A DNA stretch of 64,000 nucleotides from Rhynchopus sp. YZ270_cl-10 (GCA_964035575.1 OZ037846.1:1515501-1579500), one strand, 5' to 3'; counted from the stretch's first letter, positions 40,991 through 51,599 are shown. Translations and numbers: made by a program. The notes: generated by a model not told the origin, from the letters alone.

Positions 40991-41171
40991 AGACCCCTTA
41001 CCCAGAATCATTTCAATACACTACCTGTATTGGTTGCTGACGCGTGTATACAGGAAGGTTGGGAAAAAAATACTCCAGGAATTGATTGGCAGCAGGGCCT
41101 TCAACCATCGACAAAGTCTGTCCACAGTTTTGTCGAAGTAAAAAAAAAAAAAAAAAACTGACCTCCCCGAG

Positions 41172-41196
41172 CCCGCGCGCGCTTCGCGCGCGCGGG
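41172..41196. repeat. Perfect GC hairpin
   Basis: CCCGCGCGCGC, loop TTC, then the exact complement: an 11-bp GC stem in AT-rich surroundings. Related shorter GC hairpins with TTCG or GAA centres recur later in the window. Confidence 0.8.
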
Positions 41197-41335
41197 TGTA
41201 GCAAATCACAGGGAGAAGCTCTCAGGGGTTTATACAGGTTTTGGTCATTTTTGAAAACTCTGTCAGCCAAAAAACTCCGCCTGTCCCACACACGTGTATT
41301 TCAACACAAGCAGCATTGGTAGCTTTGTAGCCACT

Positions 41336-41545
41336 GGTGATCCACAAGCCGTAGTGGGTATCACACCTGTCGTATCAGTAAGCTCAGTACATTTATAACA
41401 ACAAAGGTCCCTGGCGAAGCCACGGTACGCAACATTTCAAATATTGCGCATACCATGGCGCTTTATTTACAGCCAAACTATGTCATGGGAAGGGTGGAAT
41501 GCCTGCTTGCGCCGCAGGCGCACGGTACGCTACTTTTGTCTGGCT
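41336..41545 (+). repeat. Dispersed repeat Y, copy 1 (hairpin-ended)
   Basis: Starts with CCACAAGCCG and CAGTACATTTATA (shared with S2), then TGGCGAAGCCACGGTACGC. After a short variable middle (AACTATGTCATG) it ends GCGCCGCAGGCGCACGGTACGC. The same order stands at 58840-59035. Both borders carry GTACCGTG, or its complement, beside a small hairpin. Confidence 0.65.
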
Positions 41546-42604
41546 CACTCCTCGTTGGGTTCTACGAGCGGTTCTACGAGCTCTGTCCAAATGGTCACAG
41601 TGGATCACAGGAGAATGTTAAAGTTAAAACCCTGAACCGAGTTTCTCCCGTGGACTACCCTGCAACTCGGTCAGAAACAAAAGGATTTTGCCAAAATCCC
41701 ATATTTTTTTTAGATTTGTCGAACTTCGACAAAAAAAAAAACCAAAAAAAAAAAAGTTGTCGAAGTTAAGGCTTAACTTCGACACGTTGAAGGCCCTGAT
41801 TGGCAGCAATTAGGTGCAAAAAAAAACACAACGACACAACACAGGTGCTTGATTCCGACACAACAATTGAGGAGGAGAAGCTGTACCCACGAGCCGTCGT
41901 GGTGGCGAAGGCGCTCTGATTGTTGTGTGTTTTTTTCCCCCCCAGAGATGTGCGGGGAGGGGGGGGGCTTTCTTGGTGGTGCTGCTGACAAATGACTGCA
42001 GTGTTTTACTACGATAGTATGGTTCCACCAGTATCACTACTAGTTTAGCACGAGTCGTTCTACTCGACGAGTCGTTCCACTAATAGTAGTCCGCCTGGCA
42101 AGTCCGCCGTGATGGCAGGTAGCTGCATCCACTACATATTTCAAAACCATTTCTTTATTCATGGGGGGAGATGGAAGGAGTTCTGTCGGTGAGGGGGGGT
42201 TTGGGAGTTTGGGAATTTGGGGGTTAAAACAGATTTTTTTCCCCCCCTTAGTTTCGAGTGCGAAACGCGTTGTGTGTGAAGTTTTGAAGGAAGGAAAAGT
42301 ATGATGAAAAACTTCCCCCCCCTTTTTTTTTGGCTTTTTGTTTTTGGGTACAACACCCATGAAAAGGAAGCCATTTTTCTCCCTTTTTTTTCTTTTTGAA
42401 AACTAAATTGTCTTAGTGCAGGCACCCAGGGGACGTGCTCCGCTGCACATGCGCTTCCTTCTTCCCTCTCGCTGGCGTTTCAAGAACAATATATCTCATC
42501 ATGTTGCCAGTAAACGAGAAACGTTAACATTCCTTGTGTTGAGCGTTTCTTAAGAGTTTCCTTAATATATCGTTGGGACGTAATAGTGCTTTAGCTTTCT
42601 TCGG
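41546..42604. other. Repeat-rich region without a gene
   Basis: Contains a perfect palindrome at 41757-41783 (TGTCGAAGTTAAG on one arm, single-base centre) and a related GTCGAACTTCGAC at 41718. GTTTCGAGTGCGAAAC at 42250 is joined directly to GCGTTGTGTGTGAAG; at 49667-49800 the same two blocks are about 110 bp apart, so part of a MITE was gained or lost. No coding sequence is supported. Confidence 0.5.
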
Positions 42605-42945
42605 TTATGCATGGATTACAAAAGATCTTAATTAAGATATGACCGATCTTAGTGTTTTTTTTTAATTAAGTAAGATCTTAGTGTTTTTTGTTAAGATCTT
42701 AGTTTTTTTCTTAAGATCTTAGATTTTTTTTTTAAAAGATCTTAGTTTTTTTTATTAAGATCTTAGTTTTCACAAAAAAAACTAAGATCTTAATAAAAAA
42801 AACTAAGATCTTAACAAAAAAAACTAAGATCTTAAAAAAAAAAAAACTAAGATCTTAGTGGAAAAAAAAAACTAAGAAGATATCAAAACCCCGCTCAAAA
42901 AAAAAATTCCCCTTACTAAGATCTTTTGTTTTCCATGGTTATGGT
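42605..42945. mobile_element. Foldback element built of TAAGATCTTAG repeats
   Basis: The left arm has several TAAGATCTTAGTTTTTT repeats, the right arm their complement. The outer ends match as ACAAAAGATCTTA and its complement next to CCATG. It could form a hairpin of up to 300 nt. The arm core AAGATCTT is itself palindromic. No frame. Confidence 0.6.
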
Positions 42946-43483
42946 AATACCCCAAAAATACCCAAAAAAAAAAATAACTTTTTCAAGAAAGGCCGCCTGC
43001 CACGTATGAGGATTAATGAAAAATACCCCACTAGCCACCGCTTTTTTTTTGTCGTTTTTTTGTCGCGACTGAATAAAAAATGAAAGATCTCCCCTTCCCC
43101 CTTACAAATGTTTATCCCCATGTGACCCAGCTCCCCCTTCCATGGAAGGCATACTAGTTATTACTTTCACGACACTAATGAATGTCATTACATTTGAAGA
43201 TTGCAGCCCCCCGACCAAGTCCTCAACAGGAGTACTGCACCGCCCGCCTGAAGTTGTCTCTCGAGCAGTCCAGATTCAGCTCGATAGGCTCGTTCTCCGT
43301 CCCCAGGTCCTTCGCAAAGTGTCGCAGAGGGTGTGTGGAGGTCCTATGCTAGCGACGGCTGCTCTGCTATGCCTAGGGGAAGGTGGTGTACGACAAGGTA
43401 GGTCCCGTACACGCAGGTTTTTGTAGCTCTGGAGCAGATCCGTCTGTGCGCAATGAATATCATGCCTCTTGTGTGGCATGTGT
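42946..43483 (+). other. Unassigned region with a coding-like stretch
   Basis: AT-rich up to about 43100. From about 43195 to 43400 the composition becomes balanced and one frame reads VLHRPPEVVSRAVQIQLDRLVLRPQVLRK ... LCLGEGGVRQ, followed by GTAGGTCCC, a possible donor. It may be an exon of an unknown gene or of the one whose fragment starts at 43484. Not recognised. Confidence 0.3.
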
Positions 43484-43638
43484 TCTGACACCTCCACCCA
43501 CCCCCATTTCCACAGGATCTTACAATGTACACAATGCGCTGTCTGGAGGGTGTGCTGTCGTTGGACGGGACACTGGACGCTCGAGCACGTCGGAAGCAGA
43601 CGTTGTTCTTCGTGATGTGCTTTGTGGCGCTGTTTTGT
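43484..43638 (+). pseudogene. Fragment of the nucleotidyl cyclase gene 5' end
   Basis: Nearly identical to about 150 bp at 60087-60238: the same CACCTCCACCCACCCCC stretch, TTTCCACAG, GATCTTACA, then the first ~34 codons of the cyclase (MYTMRCLEGVLSLDGTLD). One A/T change in the Asp-Ala-Arg codons is visible. The match covers the putative splice acceptor, so it is a DNA-level copy, not a retrocopy. It stops about 10 bp before the satellite-bearing element at 43649. Confidence 0.85.
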
Positions 43639-43648
43639 ACAATAGTGT

Positions 43649-45216
43649 AGGGGGTCTCCTGGTCAGTATATTAGCTGTCCGAAAAATTAGTAAATAAATA
43701 AAAAATGCTCTATGTGCTCAGAAACGGCACAGGGGTCCCCCAGAAAACATTTTCTGCACAATTCGTCACAACCCGCACTGGATTAGTGCCTTTTTTTGGG
43801 CCTAAAATTCAAAAATTCAAAAATGGCTTTGTACAAGGGCGTTTTTTGCGTGTTTTTTCATGATTTTTCAAAGTCGCCAAAAATCATGTAAAATACGGCT
43901 TCCCACCCAACATTCTCCCCACAGCGTCGTTCTGGCACCCATATGCCCCAAAAAAACAGGTTTTTTTATATTTTTTTCCACACCCAATGCATCATAAAAA
44001 ATACACATTTCCACCAAACTCTACTAACCCACCGCACCCACAAGAAAGTTTCTTAACTATGTGTACCTAAGTGTTCAGATCGACGCGTTTTTAAAAAAAA
44101 GTAAAACAAAATCATAAAAAATGGGGTAAAACGCCACCTGGGGTCACAAGGCCCAGGCTCCTACCTTTACAGGTAGGGGAGCTGTTGAGTGACCCATCGG
44201 AAAATGGGTCAATGTCTATTCAAGAAATCTTTTGAGCCGTACTGTATTGTGCCAATTGGTCGCCAGCTAAAATGTCACTAATTTTACATCTGTAACCTGT
44301 CTTATGGGTGCATGCTGCGTGCGCTGGCTGCAATTGTGATATTTTGAGTCGAATAAAATTGTACTAATTGGTCGCCAGCTAAAATGTCACTATTCGAACC
44401 AGTTCTGTCTTCTGTAACGTGTCTTATTGCGTGCGCTGGCTGCAATTGCGATATTTTGAGTCGAATTGTATTGTACTAATTGGTCGCCAGCTAAAATGTC
44501 ACTATTCGAACTAGTTCTCACATCTGTAAGCTGTCTTATGGATGCATGCTGCGTGCGCTGGCTCCAATTGAGATATTTTGAGAAGAATTGTATTGTACTA
44601 ATTGGTCGCCAGCTAAAATGTCACTAATCGAACTAGTTCTCACATCTGTAACCTGTCTTATGGGTGCATGCTGCGTGCGCTGGCTGCAATTGCGATATTT
44701 TGAGTCAGATTGTATTGTACTAATTGGTCGCCAGCTAAAATGTCACTATTCGAACTAGTTCTGTCTTCTGTTACCTGTCTTATGGGTGTATGCTGCGTGC
44801 GCTGGCTGCACTTGCGATATTTTGAGTCAGATTGTATTGTACTAATTGGTCGCCAGCTAAAATGTCACTATTTGAAGCAGTTCTGTCTTCTGTTACCTGT
44901 CTTATGGGTGTATGCTGCGTGCGCTGGCTGCAATTGAGATATTTTGAGTCGAATTGTATTGTACTAATTGGTCGCCAGCTAAAATGTCACTATTCGAACC
45001 AGTTCTGTCTTCTGTAACCTGTCTTATGGGTGCATGCTGCGTGCGCTGGCTACAATTGAGATATTTTGAGCCGAATTGTATGGTACTAATTGGTCGCCAG
45101 CTAAAATGTCACTATTCGAACCAGTTCTCACATCTGTAACCTGTCTTATGGGTGCATGCTGCGTGCGCTGGCTGCAATTGCGATATTTTGATCCGAATTG
45201 TATTGTGCTAATTGGT
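43649..45216. mobile_element. Satellite-bearing TIR element, second member (left part)
   Basis: Left end AGGGGGTCTCCTGGTCAG, then GCTGTCCGAAAAATTAG. The head of about 580 bp aligns with that of the element at 22724 and also contains A/T runs. A 122-bp satellite follows from 44231. A matching right end exists only at 49133 (GAGACCCCCT), shared with the member at 45775. The pair is therefore nested or rearranged, and no duplication can be assigned. Confidence 0.7.
44231..45216 (+). repeat. 122-bp satellite array, about 8 copies
   Basis: Monomer landmarks: AATTGGTCGCCAGCTAAAA, TGTCACTATTCGAACCAG, CTGTCTTATGGGTGC, ATGCTGCGTGCGCTGG, GATATTTTGAGTCG. The first two monomers are 112 bp and the rest 122 bp. 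The array ends in AATTGGT, where an ankyrin-gene fragment begins. Confidence 0.95.
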
Positions 45217-45774
45217 TATGAAGGGACGTGTCTTATTCTTGCGGTATATTTTGGATGATATCGGCTACGCTGCGGTGCTCGCAACAGCTGGGGGTGGTGG
45301 TGGAGATGTGATGCAGGTGCTGACATTGAGGTAAAGAACAAGGACGCTGAGTGTTGAGAAGGTGTCGGTCAGAGCAGGTGCGGAAGTGTGTGTCACAGAC
45401 AACAATCGAAACACATGTCTTATCCTTGCGGCACATCACACCGAGACTGTACGCACTCTTCTGTGCCTGCCTGAGGTGGATTGTGTGAATCAGTCAAATA
45501 CGAGCGGCTTCACTCCACTGCATGGCGCAGTGTCACAGAAACACCCAGATGTGTCGAAGTTGCTCATTGATGCAGGGGCAGACATCGAAGCCGTTAATTA
45601 CATAGGCAGGACACCTCTTCACTGTGCTTGTGAGGTTGGGGCACTCGAAATTGTGGAGATGTTGGTGAAAGCAGGTGCGGACGAGAGTGTGGTGGACAAC
45701 AAGAGTCACACATCTCTCAACATTGCGGCATATCGTGGGCATACCGAGACTGTGCGCTATCTTGTGGGCTTGCT
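45217..45774 (+). pseudogene. Decayed ankyrin-gene fragment
   Basis: Begins in mid-repeat at the satellite edge (EGTCLILAVYFG), passes a degraded stretch (DAGADIEVKNKDA with stops), then a cleaner part from 45362: VRAGAEVCVTDNN, SGFTPLHGAVSQKHPDVSKLLIDAGADIE, GRTPLHCACEVGALEIVEMLVKAGAD, NIAAYRGHTETVRYLVGL. It is clearly of the ankyrin family at the left of the window but more diverged than any member there. The element end at 45775 cuts it off and supplies a foreign tail (LVSILAVRKISK) before a TAA. Confidence 0.85.
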
Positions 45775-45854
45775 AGGGGGTCTCCTGGTCAGTATATTAG
45801 CTGTCCGAAAAATTAGTAAATAAATATAAAATGCTCTATGTGCTCAGAAACGGC

Positions 45855-46710
45855 ATAACTTGACATGTGTTTATGGAATTGGTCCCGTACCAAGGTGTCT
45901 TGTTCGGTGTGATTTGTGCTGAAATGGATAGATGCTGAGGGTAAATGCTGCAAGCGCTAGGTATTCCGTGGCACATAATAATTTGATATGTGTTTGTGGA
46001 ATTGGTCCCGTACCAAAGTGTCTTGTTGGGTGTGATTTGTGCTGAAATGGATAGATTCTGAGGGTAAATGCTGCAAGCGCTAGGTATTCCGTGACGCAAA
46101 TAAATTGACATGTGTTTGTGGAATTGGTCCCGTACCAAAGTGTCTTGTTGGGTGTGATTTGTGCTGAAATGGATAGATTCTGAGGGTAAATGCACATGTG
46201 TTTGTGGAATTGGTCCCGTACCAAGGTGTCTTGTTGGGTGTGATTTGTGCTGAAATGGATAGATTCTGAGGGTAAATGCTGCAAGCGCTAGGTATTCCGT
46301 GACGCAAATACATTGACATGTGTTTGTGGAATTGGTCCCGTACCAAGGTGTCTTGTTGGGTGTGATTTGTGCTGAAATGGATAGATTCTGAGGGTAAATG
46401 CTGCAAGCGCTAGGTATTCCGTGACGCAAATACATTGACATGTGTTTGTGGAATTGGTCCCGTACCAAGGTGTCTTGTTGGGTGTGATTTGTGCTGAAAT
46501 GGATAGATTCTGAGGGTAAATGCTGCAAGCGCTAGGTATTCCGTGACGCAAATACATTGACATGTGTTTGTGGAATTGGTCCCGTACCAAGGTGTCTTGT
46601 TGGGTGTGATTTGTGCTGAAATGGATAGATTCTGAGGGTAAATGCTGCAAGCGCTAGGTATTCCGTGACGCAAATAAATTGACATGTGTTTGTGGAATTG
46701 GTCCCGTACC
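45855..46710 (+). repeat. 122-bp satellite array (second type), about 7 copies
   Basis: Monomer landmarks: AATTGGTCCCGTACCA, GGTGTCTTGTTGGGTG, GCTGAAATGGATAGATTC, ATGCTGCAAGCGCTAGG, GACATGTGTTTGTGG. One monomer, near 46122-46208, is shortened to 86 bp. The last one stops at GTCCCGTACC, where the OTU-like fragment starts. It is open on the minus strand over long stretches, an effect of the period. Confidence 0.95.
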
Positions 46711-48063
46711 ACAACCGCAACCGCAATAATTAGGGAAGACGGCTGGCAAGCGGAAGAGAGATGAGAGTGATGCAGAGAGTGATGCAAAGAAGCAGAAGAA
46801 GTCCACTGCAAAGAATGCTGCTGCGAACAGCCAGGGGAAAGAGGAGTCTGCGAGTGGGGTGAAGCGCAGCAGTGATGACGGCGCCGATGCCGAGTGGCCC
46901 GGACTCGATATCGCTATGGCTGTGAGCAAGCAGGAGTCCGCAGGCCCGGCGGCAGGGACGACACGTGCCAGTGGGTTGCCACATGGAATACAGGATACGG
47001 GGTTTCTGCACCAGGAAGAACTTCTGGTGCACAACATGTAGAGGGTTCTCCCCATTGCGCTGGACGATGTGGAAGATTCGACCTATGGATTCTCCTCTTT
47101 GCACATGGTGGGATACGAAACCTCCTTAGCAGTGTCGCCGCCAGGATTCCAGGCCAATGATGTGACGTCGCTCACCTCGCGCCCTATCGCAACTCGGGGA
47201 GACGGAGCATGTGCGTTGCATGCGTTGCTGGGGAGGCATTTGTTGCATGGCGAGATTGTGTGCCGAGGTCTGCCAGATGTGACGGAGTCACAGCTCAGGG
47301 ACAGGCCTTGGCATCATGCCAGGGTATATGCGTTGAGAGAGCTCGTCAAGCATAGTGGCTTGTTCTTGAGGTGTGCCCGACAGTTTTGCGGCTTGACTCC
47401 AAGCTCGATAAGCACTGTGCGGACGCGAAGGCCGAGTTGACCAGACTCGAGTCGCTACGAGGTGCTCTCATTTTTGAGCACGTCAAGGCTAGGGATTTGT
47501 GTGCTGAAGATTCGCAGTTCTTACTGGAAATGAGGACGCTGCATGAACTTCATCGCGAGATGAGTCACGCGGACTTCATGCCACACGTGAATCCGGATTT
47601 GTGCAATGAGGGTTACAAGACGTGTGACCACATTCGTGAACGTGTGCGCGACGTTGCTGTTGCTGATCTCTTCCCGCAGGATGAGGCTGTTCAGCGTCAG
47701 ACAGATGTGATCACGCGCAAGCAGGAGGAGTTCTATTCCTCAAGAGGCGTACAGGAAGAAGTTCGTCAGTCGGGACTATTACCTGTCTGTGAAGAAATCG
47801 AGGCAGTGGCAGTGGCGTTCGGCAAAAGGGTGCTATTGGTCCACGAGGACACCAATACTTGTGTTGTGATGAATCCGGAAGCGACCCATGTTCGCGTCAT
47901 CCTGCAACAAGGGGATACAGCAGCACCTGAGAAGTGCCATTTCTCCCTGCTGAAACAAAACTCGCGCACGCCACCAAATTTCCAGTGTCCGCAGTGTCGC
48001 ACCACTTATTTTTTTCGCATTTTGAGGGGGGGGAAATGCAAAATGAAAACAAAATTTTGGTAG
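46711..48063 (+). pseudogene. OTU-like cysteine protease gene fragment
   Basis: Coding-like DNA from the satellite edge. It starts with a basic, Lys-rich segment (KRKRDESDAESDAKKQKK), probably nuclear. Further on, RPIATRGDGACALHALLG matches the catalytic Asp-x-x-Cys region of OTU deubiquitinases, and near the end EKCHFSLL could hold the catalytic His. Between them is a helical, charged region (FLLEMRTLHELHREMSHADF). The frame has one internal TAG (47039) and one frame change (about 47390-47400), so it is broken. The 5' end is lost at the satellite. OTU assignment rests on these motifs only. It could be a captured host gene or cargo of the element. Confidence 0.5.
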
Positions 48064-48117
48064 ATTCACAGAATTCAGATTTTTGCTAAGGTGCTGGCAG
48101 CTGGCCCCAAAAAAAAA

Positions 48118-48925
48118 AAACAAGTAATTGCTATCGGAAAAAAAACGGGGTGTGATGTGGAACTCCATCCTGTAGAAATAATCTACAACACGCCCAGCAT
48201 TCTGCTCTTCTGCAGGTATGCTAACGCTCTTCGTACGCTGACAGACCCACTGGGACGCCAGCATCTGAAACGTTCAAGAAGGGGGGCTGTCCTCTTCATC
48301 CAGCACCATCTGCTCGATAGCGTTGTTGGACGTCGGCTCGGCAGGCTCGGCGTGTTCCAGCTCGTAGTTGTCCACAGGCTCCCCACATTGTCGTCGTCGT
48401 TGGAGCAGTGCGGAAGGAACACAGAATGCACAGACTACAACACATCGATCACACCAGGCGCATCAGCACCTCCAGCAAATCGCCAGGATGCTACGGTGGC
48501 TTCGAAAATCGCGCGGAGTTTTCCACAGCACACCCCGCTTTTTTCTTAGCAATTAGTTGTTCTTGTTGTTACTGTTATTTTCAACCACCTTCCTTCAACC
48601 CTTGTAGGGATCAGTTGTTATTTTTTTCGCGAAAACATGAAATTATACATTTCAAGAGAACAAATTAAAAAGGGTCCTTATTTGCATTTTTGGGCTCCGC
48701 CCGTGCAGTGGTGGGGTCAATCTCGAAAATTGGACAATTTTTTGACCACTTAAATTTTGAGAAATATGAGCCCGGTTGCTTATACGTGGGGCCCATTTTC
48801 GGCTAAAATTTTCCTCAAAATCTGGTTTTGTAAAATTGACCCTTTACTCCCCCCCCACATCGATTTCAATACTATACCTTACTTCACCTACGGTTGCCCT
48901 TACAGGGGGGTGAAGGAAGGTAAGT
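48118..48925 (+). repeat. 820-bp dispersed repeat R, copy 2
   Basis: Matches copy 1 (40170) and, inverted, copy 3 (56430-57230), to which it is closer. It ends in ACCTACGGTTGCCC ... GGGGGGTGAAGGAAGG, an imperfect palindrome also seen at 32033, 32390 and 56430. It carries the core motif GTGCAGTGGTGGGGTCA. Confidence 0.75.
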
Positions 48926-49635
48926 TGAAAATATTTTCCCCCCACATTTTTTGGTCCAGGGTCACAAAAAAAAATCTCCGATTCCTGAAACCCCAAATCC
49001 TGGCGGAAACCCTGCCGGGGGGGGGAAAAACAAAAAAAAAAAATTTTGTTTTTTTTGACAAAAACGGCCAAAAACGACAAAATAGTTTTTACGACAAAAA
49101 TTCCTTCACAAATTGTACAGGATGAGACCCCCTAAGTGCCGAACTCCGCAGTTGGATAACCGAGGAATTCTCACTTTCCGCCGGAGGCCCCCAACTTGAG
49201 CTGGGTTGGGGACCCGGGCTCGACGAGTTTCAGCGAAAAACCCCAAAACCTATATAATTCCCTGTGGAGGGGGGAAAATTTTTTTTGGGCTGACCGAGTC
49301 AAACCGATTCTGACCGAGCCAGCCCCTCGTGGGCGGAATGCTGTATAGAACCCTGGTTAGTGTTGTTTTTTCTCTTACATAGTGCTCTTGTAGCCTTTAG
49401 TGGATTGAGTGCTGGATGCTTGCTAACATCTCTTGTGGCTTTCTTACGATTTTTTCTGCTACGCTCGTCGTAGCGCTTTCTTGTGACGCTTCTCGGTTCC
49501 CTCTCTGGAACATGTATACATGTTTCTGTTTGCTCTGTCAGTACACAGCCTAGCGGCGTGTCTGCTCTTACGTATCTCTTGTTTCTTTGTCATAAAGCAG
49601 AAAAATATGCAAAATGCAGCAAACTTTAAAAAACC
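48926..49635. other. Region without a recognised gene
   Basis: A/T runs up to the element end at 49133, then about 500 bp of mixed composition (TTGCTAACATCTCTTGTGG and similar). No open frame of note and no tRNA-like fold that I could make out. Confidence 0.5.
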
Positions 49636-49738
49636 CCTGCACCTGTGTTGTCATGGTTTCCCTTGTTTCGAGTGCGAAACGTTTCTCCATGTATTGCACG
49701 GGAAACAACATGACAAACAGGTGCAGGGTGGTTCCGTG
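49636..49738. mobile_element. Foldback MITE, about 100 bp
   Basis: Left CCCTGCACCTGTGTTGTCAT and right ATGACAAACAGGTGCAGGG are inverted, with GTTTCGAGTGCGAAAC, itself palindromic, near the middle. The right half plus the centre recurs at 35361-35433. No frame. Confidence 0.7.
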
Positions 49739-49830
49739 CTTACCATAGAACCTGGCACCTTGTGTGTCTCCCAAAAACCAAAAAAGCGTTGTGTGTGAAG
49801 TTTTGAAGGAAGGAAAAATAAAATCTGCTG

Positions 49831-50954
49831 CAGGCTTTGCGCTAATTTTTGGCCCTTGGCCCGGGATTTTTGGATATTTTTGTGGTGCGTTTTTTTTTTT
49901 TTCAAACCGGGGTTTCCTTAAGAAAACCAGAGAATCTCATATTTCATAGTAAGGGTACTTTAGAGTGTTTTTGTACACACATGTGACCCCACCGTGGAGA
50001 GCAATCGGCTCGCGCAATCAAAAGAACGCAGAGAAAAGGGAAAATATAAAAAGAAAAAAGTTGGGTACCGTGCGCCTGCGGCGCCACCTGTTCCCTACCC
50101 TACTATATTTTTAAACATGATGTACTTATGTACAGTGTTCATTTCTTTTGAGTACGACAATGCGCTGCTGAACCGTCTCCACCCCCGCTGCGTGAGGGCG
50201 GCACCCCTCCGAGGCCATAACCGTCCTGGTTTTGGTTCTCACTCTTCTCTGTGGTCACAGAAACTCCATAGCTTCTTCAGTACATTGGTGTTTCCAGTCA
50301 AAACACCACAATTTCATGCCAAGTTGGGTTTTCAGACTGAAAATGACCCTTGTTTACGGTATGGGTTCATATTTTGTAAAAAATTATGTCACTGAAATTT
50401 TGTCCATTTTTTCGAATATCCCCCACCACAAGCAGGAATTGGCTCAGAAATGCAACAACACGACCTCTTGGGCAGAAAAAGGAAATTTACGCACTTTTTG
50501 AGACCGGGGTTTCTTTACTAACACCAGAGGAATCTCATAGTTCAGAGTACGGGTACCTTAGAGTGTTTTTGCACACACATGTGACCCCACCGTGGAGAGC
50601 AATCGGCTCGCGCAATCAAAGGAAAGCAGAGAAAAGGGAAAAGAAAAAGTTGGATACCGTGCGCCTGCGGCGCTACCTGTTCCCAGTCAAAAACACCACA
50701 ATTTCATCTGAAGTTGGGTTTTCAGACTGAAAATGCCCCTTGTTTTAGGGGTATGGGTTCATATTTTGTGAAAATTTAAGGCACTAAAATTTTGTCCATT
50801 TTTTCGAATATGCCCCACCACAGCGCGGGATTGGCTCGGAAATGCCACAGAACACTGTTTTTTCACCCCCTGATGCACAACTGTTTGAGGTGCGTTTTTT
50901 TGGGCCCGGAACACGATTTTTCAGATTTTTTTCCAAAAGTTAGCGCGAAGCCTG
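49831..50954. mobile_element. hAT-like element, 1.12 kb, internally duplicated
   Basis: Ends CAGGCTTTGCGCTAATTTTT and AAAAGTTAGCGCGAAGCCTG form a 20-bp imperfect inverted repeat with CAGG tips. The flanks are ATCTGCTG (49823-49830) and TTCTGCTG (50955-50962), 7 of 8 matching. The inside has two partial copies of a ~525-bp element (CACATGTGACCCCACCGTGG at about 49977 and 50576; a TTGGGTTTTCAGACTGAAAA block in each). Non-autonomous. It includes GTACCGTGCGCCTGCGGC hairpins. Confidence 0.75.
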
Positions 50955-51483
50955 TTCTGCTGAGTGGTTCAGACCCGTTCTACCTGTCAAAAAAGCTCAG
51001 GAGAAGAAGATATGGAGAGGTGAGTGCTCAAACGTCCCAAAAAAGTCAAAACCGGGCGTTGAAAAAAAAAAAAGTTGCGTACCGTGCGCCTGCGGCGCAA
51101 GCATGTACCCCACCACGTGGACCATCAACAGAACATTTTCAAAATCGGAAATCCTAGCGGAGAGCCTGGACTATTCCAGGCACTCCGCTAGGTACTAAAG
51201 TTCTGTTGATTGTCAACAGAACTTTTTGAAAATGGGGAAAAAAAGAAAAAAAAAAAAAGTTCTGCTAAGTGGTTCAGACTCGTTCTACCTGTCAAAAAAG
51301 CTCAGGAGAAGAAGATATGGAGAGGTGAGTGCTCAAACGTCCCAAAAAAGTCAAAATCGGGCGTTGGTAAAAAAAAAAGTTGCGCACCGTGCGCCTGCGG
51401 CGCAAGCATGTACCCCACCAACGTGGACCATCAACAGAATATTTTCAAAATCGGAAATCCTAGCGGAGAGCCTGGACTATTCC
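50955..51483 (+). repeat. Direct repeat pair of about 225 bp
   Basis: About 50955-51179 and 51258-51483 are near-identical (TTCTGCT..GTGGTTCAGAC, GCTCAGGAGAAGAAGATATG, GCGTACCGTGCGCCTGCGGC, CATCAACAGAA, CCTAGCGGAGAGCCTGG). The ~80 bp between them contain an inverted CTGTTGATTGTCAACAG. No gene. Confidence 0.8.
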
Positions 51484-51599
51484 CCAAAAAAAAAAAATTT
51501 TTTTTTTATTGCCCTGGTGAAAATTTTTTGCACTCTATTATGTACCCTCCACCCCCACTTTATACAACTCTACTCACTTTATGGTCACTCCATAATAGC

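Larger units (their letters stand above)
45775..49133. mobile_element. Satellite-bearing TIR element, third member
   Basis: The left end is an almost exact copy of the first ~80 bp of the member at 43649 (to CAGAAACGGCA); then a different 122-bp satellite starts at once, so most of the head is missing. Right end GATGAGACCCCCT at 49133, preceded by AATAGTTTTTACGACA, which matches AATAGTTTTTCCGACA at the right end of the first element. The flanks (GGGCTTGCT and AAGTGCCGA) do not match. It contains a satellite, an OTU-like gene fragment and copy 2 of repeat R. Confidence 0.65.

Noticed and set aside
45836-46811. Minus-strand frames of 108-230 codons over the second 122-bp satellite
   Set aside because: The periodic peptide (ALAAFTLRIYPFQHKSH) comes from the satellite period only.
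49134-49210. Possible tRNA-like gene
   Set aside because: I could not form a cloverleaf with proper T and anticodon arms; no tRNA gene is supported anywhere in the window.
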